DNA of 64,000 nucleotides from Nageia nagi. Lineage: Eukaryota; Pinophyta. Location of the stretch: the NCBI GenBank assembly GCA_050084985.1, contig JBITNC010000001.1, forward strand, positions 186,496,001 through 186,560,000. The letters run 5' to 3'. The notes under the pieces are model-generated. The model did no database searches. It was given only the letters and a program-made list of their open reading frames with translations, and was not told the origin of the DNA. Below, one piece after another: positions 13,101 to 24,772 of the stretch; positions within the stretch are counted from its first letter, which is position 1; every line of letters starts with the position of its first letter. A program made the position numbers and the translations under genes.

Positions 13101-14127
13101 ATTCTAGCTCCTAAGTGTACCTTTTGTTAGGAAGATGAGTCTACAATGCATGTTTTCTAATCTTATACGAGATCTAAAGAGATTTGGGAGTGGCTATTAT
13201 CTTTCTTTATCAGTTAGCTTATTGTAGTATTTCTTGGGTTTAGGCTTTACTGGGGATTTTGTTCATATGAAAATTATGTTTCTATATGTATGGAATATTC
13301 TTAGAATTAACCTTTTATTTCACATTTGGAAAGCTTGTAATAGGATCTTTTTCAAACAAAAGAACTTCAATTTATTTTTTAATTGCAAACAAAGTTGAAG
13401 TGTTCTTTATACCTAGTTTTAGATATGCAACCAAGCAACCAAGGTTGAGCTGAGGTGGGCCATCTCCATGCTCTATTGGATTACTAGGCCAATGCGCCAT
13501 GTTCGCTCAATGAGTATTCCCAAAAGACTAGGTGCCTTATGTTCAACATTCTCATTCGTAATCTCAAGAAAGGCCTCTAAAGCACTTACGGCCTCCTTCC
13601 TAAGGGCACCGTAGTCACAGTTATCTCCACCTCACCACCCACCAATAGAACATGGTGCAAGTTCTTTGCAATAATGTGGTGAAATTAAAGTTCATAGGTC
13701 ACACCATCACACAGAATAGGGTGATGTTTCCATTAATGTTGGGTGGGATGCCATAATGAATACTTCCCATGGATGGGATAGTCCACATCCCCTCATCCTT
13801 TACTAGTACACGGATGGGGTGATAGCAATAATTATGTCTTCAACAAAGATAATTATATGCATAAGGGTCATGGTTAGAACATCTATCTAATCTATTTAAA
13901 CACATGGGATACCATGCAGCTTAAGATATGCTATGCAAGGACGCTTCATGATGCTTCTTAAATTTTAGTTGGTGATTATTTTTTTCATGTTTAAATTTTG
14001 AACTATAACTACTTTTTTAACAATTAGATCTGGTTACTCTCGGGGTGTGTTTCTATCCACCCACAAACTCTTTTGTGTGAGATTGCTTTTATTTTAATAT
14101 AACTGCTCTTTCGTTCAAAAAAAATAG
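10170..14127 (+). mobile_element. 5'-truncated L1-type LINE with poly(A) end
   Basis: The element begins inside the endonuclease C-terminus (DHAIHV near 10.4 kb, compare SDHAP in active elements). It continues through reverse transcriptase at about 11.06-11.85 kb, with NVSYKIITKSLAI, IDFE*-TYDRI and a HFVDDFFS catalytic-type motif, and reaches a zf-RVT segment at about 13.05-13.2 kb with PKCTFC, TMHVF and KEIWEW. It ends in a 3' UTR and a short A run at 14119-14127. Stops and frameshifts are scattered throughout. The flanks at about 10.16 and 14.13 kb join up in the mirror arm near 27.19-27.25 kb, which lacks the element, so both borders are supported by a paralogous empty site. Confidence 0.8.
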
Positions 14128-16600
14128 TTATTATATAAATCTAATCATTCAAGATTATATCAATTGAATAAATTTTAATTATGAATAAATATTACATTAA
14201 TATATATATTTAATTATTAAATAGATAAAATTATAAAAAATATAATTGATAAATATTAAATATTTTAAATAATTATTATATAAATATAAAATTCATGCAT
14301 TAATATTTTAACTTAAACAATATGATAAAATGAATTATAGAGATAAATAATTAAATTTTATTATATTATAAAATAATATAAATATTTAATTTTTAAAGTT
14401 AAATATTCTAAAAGTTAAAATTTCTAAAAATCAAATATTCTATGAACTACCAAATATAAAAAATATGTACACTATGAAATATTAAATAATAATTATTAAA
14501 TATAAAAATATAATAATTAATTGTTTAACTATTAACTAAATTCTCATGTCACACATATAGTAGTACAATCTTTAAAATTATTTGGATTCCTATCTTTTTC
14601 CTAACATGTAATTTGATTTCCTCATTAAAAAATTGTAAATTACACTTCCCATTTCACTTTTTGATTATTAAGATCCTTTAAAGGAGGAGCTAAGTTGGTA
14701 GGATCAACCCTAAGATTTGTTGATCATATTTAATATATTCAGGAAGAGTTATCTCAATTTCCCTTTAATAAATGTAGAGTAGTTGAAATTGAGCATGGTC
14801 ACTACTAAACCTACATAATACCCTAAATAAATCATTCTCAAATTCAATTTTTTTTAAAATCAAATATCTAAAATACGTAACTAGTAGATATTAAATAATA
14901 ATCATTAAATATAATAATATAAAAAAGTAATAATTAATTACTTAGCTATTAACATCTTCATGTCATGCATAAAATAAATATACTAATAAAATAACTTATT
15001 ACAAATTAAGTTTTTGGAGGCTTTCTATCTCTTCCATAACTTGCAATTTGATTTCCTCATTTAAAATTTGTAAATTGCACCTCCTCGTTTAACTCAAAAA
15101 ATTTGATAAAATAATATATTGACATTAATAATTAAAATTTATTATATTATAAAATAAACTTGTTTTCATGTAATTTATAATTATATTATAAAAAAATATA
15201 AATATTTGATCTTTAAGTAAAATATTCTAAAATTTAAAAGAATTTAAAAGTCAAATATTATATAAACTACAAATATCTAAACTACATAAACTATATAGCT
15301 AGTAGATATTAAATAATAATCATTAAGTATTGGGTGAATTTGATACCCCTTGCCCCTTAGGTTAAAAGGATAATTTTCTCTAGAAATAAGATGATTCTAT
15401 AAAAATAAAAAATATAATAATTAATTACTAATTGATTAACCACATCCTCATGTCACCCATAAATAAATATAATAAAATCAAAAATATAATAATTAATTAC
15501 ATAGTTATTAACTACATCCTCATGTAACACAAAACAAATATTTTTATAAACTTTAGTATAATCTTTAAAATTATTTAACAATTCTTTTTAAAACTTTTAG
15601 AGGCTTCCTATCTCTTTCATAACCTACAATTTGATTTCCTCATTAAAAAATTGAAAATTTCCCTCCAATTCACTTTTTAATTATTAAGCTCCTTTAAAGA
15701 GTAAACCAATTCCAAAAACCCTCTGATTTGTGGATCATATTTAATATATTCTGCAAGAGTTATCTTATGTTGAGTTTAGCAAAACCCTAAATAAAGCATT
15801 TCTTCTAGTATCAAGGATCCTTCATTGACACTAAATATCAAAAATACTATATGAACTACCAAATATAAAAAATATCTATAGTATTAAATATTAAATCATA
15901 ATTATTAAATATAAAAATATAATAAGTGATTACTTAGCTACTGACTATATCTTTGTGTCACAACGTAAAAAAATCTCAATAAACTATAGTACAATCTTTA
16001 AAATCAATTTGCAATTCTTTTTAAAGTTATTAGAGGATTTGTATCTTCTTTTAACTTGCACTTTGATTTTGTCATTAAAAAGTTGTAAATTTCATCTCCT
16101 ATTTCACTTTTTGATTATTAAACTTCGTTAAAGGAGGAACCAAATTGGTAGAATCAACCCTAAGATTTATTGATCACATTTAATATATTCGCAAGAGTTA
16201 TCTCAAATCACCTTTAATGAATGTAGAATCATTGGAATAAAACATTTAAACATACACAAAACCCTAAATAAAACATTCTAAATTTAAAAAAAAAATAAAA
16301 TCAAATATTATATGAACTACCAAATATCTAACTAGAATAATAATCACTAAATATAATAATTAATTATTTAACTATTCACAACATCTTCATGTTACACATA
16401 AAACAAATATCCTGATAAATTGTAGCACAATCTTTAAAATTATTTTGAAATTCTTTTTAAAAAATTTACAGGTCTCCTATCTTTTTCCTAATTTACATTT
16501 TGATTTTCTCATTAAAAAATTGAAAATTACACCTCCCATTTTGCTTTTTAATTATTAAACTAATTTAAAGAGAGAACCAATTCCAAATCAACCAACCATC
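14128..16600. repeat. Five ~435-bp tandem repeats upstream of TPD1-like copy A
   Basis: The anchor gatttcctcattaaaaa and its variants recur at about 14614, 15050, 15633, 16065 and 16501, giving spacings of 436, 583, 432 and 436 bp. The long interval holds an extra segment near 15.33-15.42 kb that is also present in the right arm near 25.92-25.99 kb. Each unit also carries a ttaaaggag-like block, an aatatatt-caagagttatctc block and an accctaaataaa block. The last unit runs into the core promoter of copy A. Confidence 0.75.
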
Positions 16601-16843
16601 TCAGGTCGACCTTAATGAATGTTGAGTTATTGGGAATAGAGCATGGCAGTTACTAAACCTAGACAAAACCCTAACCAATCATTGCTTCCGATAGCAAGGA
16701 TCCTTCATCCACATTATATATATATATATCCCCTCAGCCATTGGTATGAGCATAGATGCCTGTAGTAAGTGTCCAGGTATTGGTATTTTTATTTTGTAGC
16801 AATTGTTGGTGAAGGAAGACGTTGATCTCTGATCTTTAGAAAT
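16601..16843 (+). promoter_or_regulatory. Core promoter and 5' UTR of TPD1-like copy A
   Basis: A TATA tract (attatatatatatat) lies at 16713-16730, about 115-130 bp before the original start codon at 16844. From about 16600 to 16830 the sequence is almost identical to the promoter of intact copy C (25230-25440). Promoter function is inferred from position. Confidence 0.55.
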
Positions 16844-17347
16844 ATGGCGTCTTAGCATAAACTTTTTACGACCTTGTATTTGCTGATGGTGAGTTTGGGA
16901 GTTTATGCCGATGGAGCCTCTGCCTCTGCATGCCATTTGGGAGACATCAAAGCCAAGTTATTTGGCGTGAACGGCAGTCAAGACTATTATTCGATACAAG
17001 TGAACAATGACTGCAAATACTGTGATGTGAAGGATGTTAGACTGAAGGTGGCTCTGCGCTCTGAAAGTGGACATCGGACTTCAAGGGTCATTCGTGTAGA
17101 CCATGGTAAACCCATTTCCAAAGCAGGAGGGGAGATGACATTCGATCATTACGACCCATTCCCTCGCTACACACTCCATACTCCTTTTCTTCCAGTCTCT
17201 GCCGATTTTGTAAATTGTCACCCACGAAAACTGTTGTCATCATCATCATCATCAAAGGACAGATCTGTCAATGCAACTCTTTTGAGACTCAATAAAATAA
17301 ATAAAAGATATCGTGAATGTCTGCAAGTTATCTTTACATTTCAATAA
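16844..17347 (+). pseudogene. TPD1-like secreted protein, copy A (stop at codon 4, altered C-terminus)
   Basis: This is the paralogue of the intact gene at 24773-25216. The ancestral start ATG (16844) is followed by GCG TCT TAG, so codon 4 (Glu in copy C) is a stop. The frame is then open to 17347; the next in-frame ATG is 16886, which would remove most of the signal-peptide core. The cysteine-containing body is intact: SACHLGDIKAKLF, YSIQVNNDCKYCDVKD, TFDHYDPFPRY and FVNC. After the serine run, about 45-60 bp are missing relative to C, including the normal stop, so the frame reads through old 3' UTR sequence and ends ...CLQVIFTFQ. The body differs from C at about 8 bases in 360, six of them changing the amino acid. 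It is most likely non-functional as a secreted protein. Confidence 0.8.
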
Positions 17348-19339
17348 ATGCAAGTATTTTGTTTACAATCTCATGCTTTTATATTTAGCAGACTAAATTT
17401 ACTAAGCGTGGAATGTTGCTGAGGTATTTGAACTGAAGAGTATGTTTCTCACTAATTCTTGTACATTCTTAAAACTTATGAAGAGAGTTTGAATTTGGAG
17501 AAGCAATTTTTTTTACGAATGTAAAGATTGTTTTTAGGACATATATCACATGTTTTTATGTATATATCCCAGTCAGGGAATCCCACACCATGAATGTTAT
17601 ATTAAATGTGTATGTATAGTTTTCCTTTGTTTTTCTCTTTCAGCTATAAAGATTTGCTCTCAGGCATTCCTCACTGAAATATTATGGTCTCTCTCTCACA
17701 TTGTTGTTTCTATGTTATTTTGTATCTCTTAAGTTTCACCTAAATTTTTTCGTTTCTTCCTCAATATGTTATATTATGCAAAAAAATATATATGGGATAT
17801 ATTTTCTATTAATATTGAATTTTGTAACGAAAACTGCAATTTATGTTCATTTTCTTAAGTATTTATAGTATACTTGGTTTTTAATCTGATTTCTTGTATA
17901 AATAATAAATAATGAAGATTCACATAGTGTCCCATGTTCAAATCCTACTAAGAGTGATACAATGTTAATAAAATTTATTTCTTTCTTCTTTCATTCTTAG
18001 TATCAATATACAAGATTGAAATATTTCAATACAATGTTATATTTTTTAAAGAGTGTGTATATATATATATATACTTATTTATTTATTTATTTATGAACTA
18101 TAATTCCTTACAATATTTTTGGATATTTATTCCCTAGGTACAATGATGATTTGTAGTTATTTAATATTTAAGATCATATTTTTCTTCCATATATTTTAAA
18201 GTATATTATGGTTAAAAAATATTGGTGACATATATAAGATAAAAATATTATGTATTTATTTTCTTGTTTTAGATCTACCCTTCTTCTTCATATATAGCCT
18301 ATAAATTATAATAAACATTTAACTTTATGATGAGTTCTCGTATTATTTTAAGGTGATGTGCACAAATAGAGAAGGTTAGGTATGTAGATTTTCACTACAC
18401 TACTAAACCATTTAATTACATTCAACTAGATACAATAGAAGTATAAAATAATCTTTCTATATTTAGTTATGTTAAATGGGAAGATAATACATTTGTAAAG
18501 TAATAATGAGTTACACTAGATGATAAAATGGTATGTATTTTTAATGATGATAATTTGTAATATATCATCCACTACTTTTTATAACGTATTAAATATATAC
18601 TAACAAATATATAATAAGTATTCTACAATTTATTAAGAACTAATCTAGATGTTAGATAGATTTTTTTAAAATATAAAATATGTATTATTACTAAGTGTGT
18701 ATAGAAATAGTTTAAGATATATTATTCAAGCCTAAGGATTTGATATGAAATATGAACAACTCATATCCATGCTCTTGACATTGTAAATATGAATTATAAG
18801 GCATGAACTTAATATGGTGCTACTATTGATCTTATCAAAGAAATAGTTTATCAAATTTTATTCCAAGTTAATATGCATTTCATTTAACTGGATTATACTA
18901 TTGAGTCCCATTGACCTATTTTTCGGTCACTCTCACACATTAAAATATATTTCTATTTATATTTTCTAGAATGGGCCAAATATTTTTTTTATAATGCACA
19001 TTAAAACCATATTATATTTTTTTCAACTTGATTACTATTAAATTTTAGAACTAAGTAAAATATCATAAGATCTAATATTTGTAAATATTATAACAAAAGT
19101 AATATTTTGCTAGCTTAATAGTAATATTTTCTCATTTATGATATCATTTAGGTGAGATCTTCAATATGGTTACATGCACATTAAAAAAGAGCTTCATTCA
19201 AAAATTGTATTATTCATTAGAATATCAATATGTGAATGAGATACCAACAACTAGGATTGAAGTAGGGTTCTTAAAACAATATCCTAGGTGAACATCTCAA
19301 GATTATCTAGAGCTAATCTATAGGGAGGTATTTAGATAT
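17348..19339 (+). repeat. 3' flank of copy A (member of a three-copy family)
   Basis: This non-coding sequence recurs inverted at 20131-22190 (B) and 22600-24660 (C). All three share AT-rich blocks around cagggaatccca, a tgcatgtaacc-type block near the far end and a final agattatctagag block. By eye they differ by about 15-20% with many indels. Small open frames inside it are chance. Confidence 0.75.
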
Positions 19340-19626
19340 GGTGAAGGCTATATAGAGTCCAAAGTAGGACTATTTTACTAACAAAATCCACCTATGTATT
19401 GCTAGTAAAACCCATCCATGGATTGTCATTTAAATAAAACCCATTTATGTATTGCTATTAAGATGGTATAGTGGTTAAACATTGGAATTTGAATCCAATT
19501 ACTTAAGTTTCAATCTTGATGAACCTTTTGAACAAAAAAAATTGACACTTAGAATTTTTTGAGACAAAATGTTGGTGGGTTTTGCTAGCAAAATAGTGCT
19601 ACTTTGGACCCCATATAGCCTTCACC
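19340..19626. mobile_element. MITE-like element M1 with ~54-bp terminal inverted repeats
   Basis: The left arm at 19340-19392 starts ggtgaaggctatatagagtc, and the right arm at 19573-19626 ends in its complement. The arms pair over about 54 bp with few mismatches. The matching flank of copy C near 22.56-22.6 kb passes straight through this point without it, so M1 is an insertion. The interior has three short repeats around aaaaccca...atgtattgct and a tRNA-like stretch. Confidence 0.8.
19457..19526 (+). pseudogene. tRNA-Gln(UUG)-like relic inside M1
   Basis: The order of parts follows a tRNA: D-arm gtatagtggtta; a perfect 6-bp anticodon stem attgga/tccaat around the loop atttgaa (anticodon ttg); then a T-arm in which ttaag pairs with cttga around tttcaat; then tgaacct at the 3' end. 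It resembles tRNA-Gln. The acceptor stem no longer pairs, so this is a relic or a pol III promoter source as in SINEs, not a working tRNA. Confidence 0.6.
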
Positions 19627-19980
19627 TTAAGGGTGATATTGTTTATATGATGCTTCCATAAGAGTATGATTTTAAAGCTTTAGAGGAGATATGTAATTTT
19701 TTGGGTGGGAATTGTATTTTCCCTAGTCCTTTTTTGTAATATTTTTCTATTGTTAGAAATCCTTAAGTGGAGAAAGGTATGCATTGAGAGGGTTCTCTCC
19801 TCTTGCCCTTTTAGGGGGAAGGGTCCTTTAGGGTTTTGTTTTCTATTTTTTGCTAGGATATTTTTTTGTATACCTCTTGTGAGAAGTAAGTTTTATTTTC
19901 AAAAAATACTATATTTCAAATTTTGGGGTTCCTTTTTATTTAATCATGGTATTCTCTTATCCTTTAAAGTCTCACTATTG
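19627..19980. repeat. Segment X, left copy
   Basis: About 300 bp here (to about 19.95 kb) match 22311-22590 in inverse orientation, including ttgtattttccctag and gagagggttctctcctctt. It follows M1 in the left arm and directly follows the 3' flank in the right arm. No coding potential is supported. Confidence 0.7.
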
Positions 19981-20130
19981 AACTATGTGAGGTACAAACT
20001 AGATCATTTTGCTAGCAAAACCCATAAGCATTTTATCTCAAAAAATTTTAAGTATAAAAATTGTTTTGAGAACAATACATTGGTGGGTTTTACTAGCAAA
20101 ATAGTGCTACATTGGACCCCACATAGCCTT
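19981..20130. mobile_element. MITE-like element M2 (short relative of M1)
   Basis: The right end, gggttttactagcaaaatag...ggaccccacatagcct, is nearly the same as the right arm of M1. The left end, aactatgtgaggtac...ttttgctagcaaaacc, is its decayed complement. The interior lacks the tRNA-like part. It sits at the outer edge of the copy B flank, close to the position M1 has in copy A. Confidence 0.65.
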
Positions 20131-22190
20131 AGAGATTATCTATAGAGAGTCTGAGATGATCTCTAGAGAATCTTAAGATGATAATCCAAGATATTCTTGG
20201 ATAATTCTTCCATAATTGGCTAGGGTTTTAAGAAGCCTCTTTCAATCCTATCAATTGTTATCTCATTCAGATATTGAGATTCTAATGAATAATAAAAATT
20301 TGAATGAAACTTTTTTTAATGTGCATGTAACCAATCATTTTATAAACCATCCTATCAAATTCTTTTCTATAGTTCTCACCTAAATGAACATCCATATTGA
20401 AGATCTCACCTAAATGATAACATAAGTGAGAAAATTTTACTATTAAGTGAGAAAATATTACTTATGCTATCATATTTACGAATATTAGATCTTATGATTT
20501 TTTCATTAGTTCTAAAATTTAATAGTAATCAAGTTGAAAATAATATATTATGGTTTTAATCCTCATTACAATAATAATATTGTGGCTTATTCTAGAGCAC
20601 CATTTAACTTGGAATAAAATTTATTAAAATTATTTCTTTGATAAGATCAATAGTACATAATATTAATTCCATGCCTTCATAATATATATTTCCTATATCA
20701 AGATCATATGTATGGATTTGTTCATAATTCTATATCAAATACTTAGGTTTGAATGATAAATAAGTTTTAGAATACTTATTATATATTTCTTAGTATATAT
20801 TCAATACTTTATAAAAATTATTAGATGATGTACGACAAATTATCATCATTACAAAATACATATTATTTTATCATCTAGTGTAACTCATGTATTACCTTCC
20901 CATTTAACAAAACTAAATTTAGAAAATTTATTTTATACTTTTATTGTACATCTACATGGTTGTAATCAAATGGTTTAGTAGAATAGTGAAATCTACATAC
21001 CTAACTTTTTTATTTGTACATATCACTTTAACTAATATGAAAACCTAAAGTCATAAAGTTAATTATATATTATAAGTTATAGGCTATATATCAAGAAGAA
21101 AGGATTGGTTTAAATTAAGAAAATAAATAAATAAATTAAGTATTGGTTGAATATAGTTAATGTTTTTATCTTATTGATTTCACCAATATTTTTAACCATA
21201 ATATACCTCTAAAATTGATGGAAGAAAAATATGATCTTAAACATTAAATAACTATAAATCATCATTGTAACTTTGTGTAGATTTGTATATTTATATGGAA
21301 TAAATATGTAAAAATACTATAAAGAATTAAGTAGTTCATAAATATATATCTCATACAGTTTTAAAAGACATATATATCACTCTTTAAAAAATATACACCT
21401 AATTTCAAATATTTTATTCTTGTATATTGATATTAAGTGCAAGGGAATGAATTTTTAATTTTTATTATTTGTACAAGAAATAAGAGATTCATCGATTCCT
21501 CAAAACTGTTTAGGAAGGGTTGAAATGTTTAAATGAATCTTATTAATAAATAAATAATTTAATCAAAATAATATATAAAGAAACAAGTATAAGAGAGAAT
21601 ACTTAATAAAATGAACATAGAAGTGCAATTCTCTTTACATCCATCACCCAAAAGAAAAAATCAACATTAATAATAAACATATTCAACATATATTTTTCTT
21701 ATGTATAATTTAAATGTTGAAGAAAAATATAAAAAATTTAGGTAAAACCTAAGAGATACAAATAATAACATTACAAACAACAATGTTAGAGAGACCATAA
21801 TATTTAAAAAGGAATGCCCTAAGAGAAAAATTTTATTGTTCAAATGGAAAATAACAAAACAAAACTATACATACACATTTTATGTAACATTCATGCTGTG
21901 GGAGTCCCTGAATGGGATATATGACGGAAGAACAATCTTTACATTCGTAAAACGGCTGATAATGGACAGAAGTTCGATTCCCAAAAAATTGCTTCTCCAA
22001 ATTCAATACTCTCTTCATCTTATAAGGAGTTTTAGGATTTTACAAGAATTAGTGAAAACTACACTCTTCGGTTCGAATATTCCAGCAACATTCAACGCGC
22101 AGCGAACGAATTTTGTTAAATATGAAGCATGAGAGTCGAGACTACTAACAAAATACTTGCATTAAGGAAAAGTAAATATAAGTTGCAGAC
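20131..22190 (-). repeat. 3' flank of TPD1-like copy B
   Basis: This matches 17348-19339 in inverse orientation and 22600-24660 in the same orientation. It holds no supported gene. With copy A it makes an inverted pair separated only by M1, X and M2. Confidence 0.7.
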
Positions 22191-22310
22191 ATTCACAATA
22201 TCTTTTATTTATTTTATTAAGAATCAAAAGAGTTACATTAATAGATCTTTCCTTTTGCAAGCATAGGAGTTAAACAGCTATAGGGAATAAGAATAGAAGA
22301 GGAGAGAACC
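22191..22310 (-). pseudogene. TPD1-like copy B, 3' end only
   Basis: Reading leftwards, this matches the last dozen codons, stop and 3' UTR of copy C: the end of the serine tract, a changed tail, then the taactcctatgcttgc region and an AATAAA-rich 3' UTR. The similarity stops inside the serine-codon tract at about 22300, where segment X begins; both sides share tctcctctt, which suggests a microhomology junction. Everything upstream, including the signal peptide, cysteine body and promoter, is missing. Confidence 0.7.
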
Positions 22311-22599
22311 CTCAAAATTTAAAATATAATAGTTTTTTAAAATAAAACCTACCTCTTACTAGAGTATCTAAAAAAATATCATAAATAAATTTTAAAAAAA
22401 AAGTAAGGAACCTTTCCCCATAAAGGATTAAGAGGAGAGAACCCTCTCAATACATACCTTTATCCATTTAATGATTTCTAACAATAGAACAATACTAGGG
22501 AAAATACAATTCCTAACCAAAAAATACATATCTCCTTCAAATATTAAAAATCCCCCTCTTATGGAAGGGTCATGAAAAAGATATCGAAATAGCTTCCTA
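22311..22599. repeat. Segment X, right copy
   Basis: This is the inverse match of about 19.63-19.95 kb. The 16-mer agaggagagaaccctc occurs at 22298-22313, on the border with copy B, and again at 22431-22446 inside X, so the border may have formed by slippage or recombination between them. Confidence 0.65.
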
Positions 22600-24660
22600 G
22601 AGATGAACTCTAGATAATCTCAAGATGATGTCTAGAGAATCTTTAGATGTTCATCCAAATATTCTTGGATAGTTCTTCTCGCAATTCCTAGGGTCTTAAG
22701 AACCCTTGTTCAGTTAGCCATTTTTATCTCATTCACGTATTGAGATTCGTATGAGTAATATAGTTTTTGAATGAAGCCCTTTTTAAATGTGCATGTAACC
22801 AAGCATTTTATAAAGCATTCTATAAAAGTCTTTTCTACAGTTCTCACCTAAATGAACCTCCACATTGAAGATCTCACCTAAATGATAAAATAAATCAAAA
22901 TATTACTAGTAAGTGAGAAAAAGATTACTTACATTATCATATTTACAAAAAATAGATTTTATAATCTTTTAATTAGTTATAAAATTTAATAGAAATCAAA
23001 TTGAATATAATATAATATGCTTTTAATCTTCATTATGAAATTAATACAGTGGCTAGTGCACTTATTTAACTTAAACTAAAATTTGATAAAATCAATAGTA
23101 ACACATATTAAGTTCATGCCTTCATAATTCATATTTCCAATATCAAGAGCATATGTATAGATTTGTTCATATTTCTATATCAAATCCTTAGGTTTGAACT
23201 ATACCTCCTAAAATATTTCTATACACACTTAGCTATAATACATATTTTATATTTTTTTAAAATATTTCAAATTTGGATTAGTTATCAATAAGTTGTAGAA
23301 TACTTATTATATATTTGTTAGTATATATTTAATACTTTATAAAACTTAATAGATGATGTATTACAAATTATCATCATTAAAAAAATATATACCATTTTAT
23401 TATCTAGTGTGACTCATGTAATACTTTATAAATGTATTACCTTTCCATTTAACATAACTAATTTAAAATTTATTTTTATACTTTTATTGTATATATATGG
23501 GTGTAATCAAATGGTTTAGTAGAGTAGTGAAAACCTACATACCTAACCTTTTATGTTTGTACACATCACTTAAATTAATCTAAGAACCCAAAGTCATAAA
23601 GTTAAATCTTTATTGTAAGTTACAAGGCTATATATCAAGAAGAAATGATAGGTCTAAAATAAGAAATAAGTAAATAAATTAAATATTTGTTGAATATAGT
23701 AAATATTTTTTCTTATTTATTTCACCAATATTTTTTAACCATAATATACCTTTAAAATTGATGGAAGAAAATGTGATTTTAAATATTAAATAACTAAAAT
23801 CATCATTGTAACTTTGTGTAGATTTTTATATTTATGAGGGAATAAATATCCAAAAAATATTGTAAAGAATATAGTTCATAAATATATCTTTTATATAATT
23901 TTAGAAGGTATATATGTCACTCTTTAGAAAATATAACACAATTTGAAATATTTTAATATTCTATATTGATATTAAAAATGAAAGAATGAATCTTCAATAT
24001 TTATTATTTATACAAAAAAATCAGATATTCATAAATTCTCCACATGTATCAAAAAGGATTGAAAAATGTGAATGAATCTTGTTAATAAATGAATAATTTA
24101 ATAAAAATAATAAAATGAATATATAGAGAAACAAGTATAAGAGGAATGCTTAAGAAAATGAACATAAAACTGCAATTCTCTTTACATCCATCATCAAAAA
24201 AAATATCAATATTAATATAAAACATATGCAATATATATTTTTCATGTTTGAAAAATCAATATTATATAAAACATATCCAATATATATTTTTCATGTTAAA
24301 GAATGGAGGAAAATTTTAGGTGAAACCTAAGAGGTACAAAATAACAATAGAAATAACAATGTTACAGAGAAATCATAATAATTGAGTGAGGAATCCGTGA
24401 GAGCAATTTTTTATTGCTCAAATCGTAAAAAAATATCAATACTATACATACATAGTTCATATAACATTGGGATTCCCTGACTGGTATATATGACGGAATA
24501 ACACTCTTTACATTCGTAAAACCGTCCAAATTCAGTATTCTCTTCGATTACAAGATTTAGTGAAAAACATACTCTTCGGTTAAAATATCCTAGCACCATT
24601 CAACACTTAGCAAATTTAGTGTGCTAAATATAAAAGCATGAGATTGTAAAAAAAATACTT
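22600..24660 (-). repeat. 3' flank of TPD1-like copy C
   Basis: This is the third member of the flank family, in the same orientation as B and inverted to A. It lacks M1 at the far end, which makes it the empty-site reference. No supported gene lies inside. Confidence 0.7.
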
Positions 24661-24707
24661 GATTCATTGAAATGTAAAGATAAGTTGCAGACATTCACGA
24701 ATATCTT

Positions 24708-24722
24708 TTATTTATTTTATTG
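24708..24722 (-). terminator. Poly(A) signal cluster of TPD1-like copy C
   Basis: On the minus strand this reads aataaaataaataaa, overlapping AATAAA-type signals about 50 bases past the stop codon. The same cluster is found at the same place in copies A and B. Confidence 0.55.
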
Positions 24723-24772
24723 GGTCAAAAAAGAGTTGCATTGACAGATCTGTCCTTTTGCAAGCATACGAG

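Noticed and set aside
16874-16885. Upstream TTG start for copy A
   Set aside because: Nuclear plant genes start at ATG; the in-frame ATG codons are 16844 (blocked by the codon-4 stop) and 16886.
17550-17732. 60-codon frame after copy A
   Set aside because: It is 3' flank sequence; the frame is not kept in B or C.
19457-19526. A working tRNA-Gln gene
   Set aside because: The acceptor stem does not pair and the sequence lies inside a MITE.
19705-20145. 146-codon open frame on the plus strand
   Set aside because: It runs across segment X and into MITE M2, has no family features, and the matching X copy at 22.3-22.6 kb does not preserve the frame.
21836-22132. 98-codon plus-strand frame and the overlapping 61-codon minus-strand frame
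   Set aside because: Both lie in the non-coding 3' flank of copy B; the equivalent parts of A and C have different frames.
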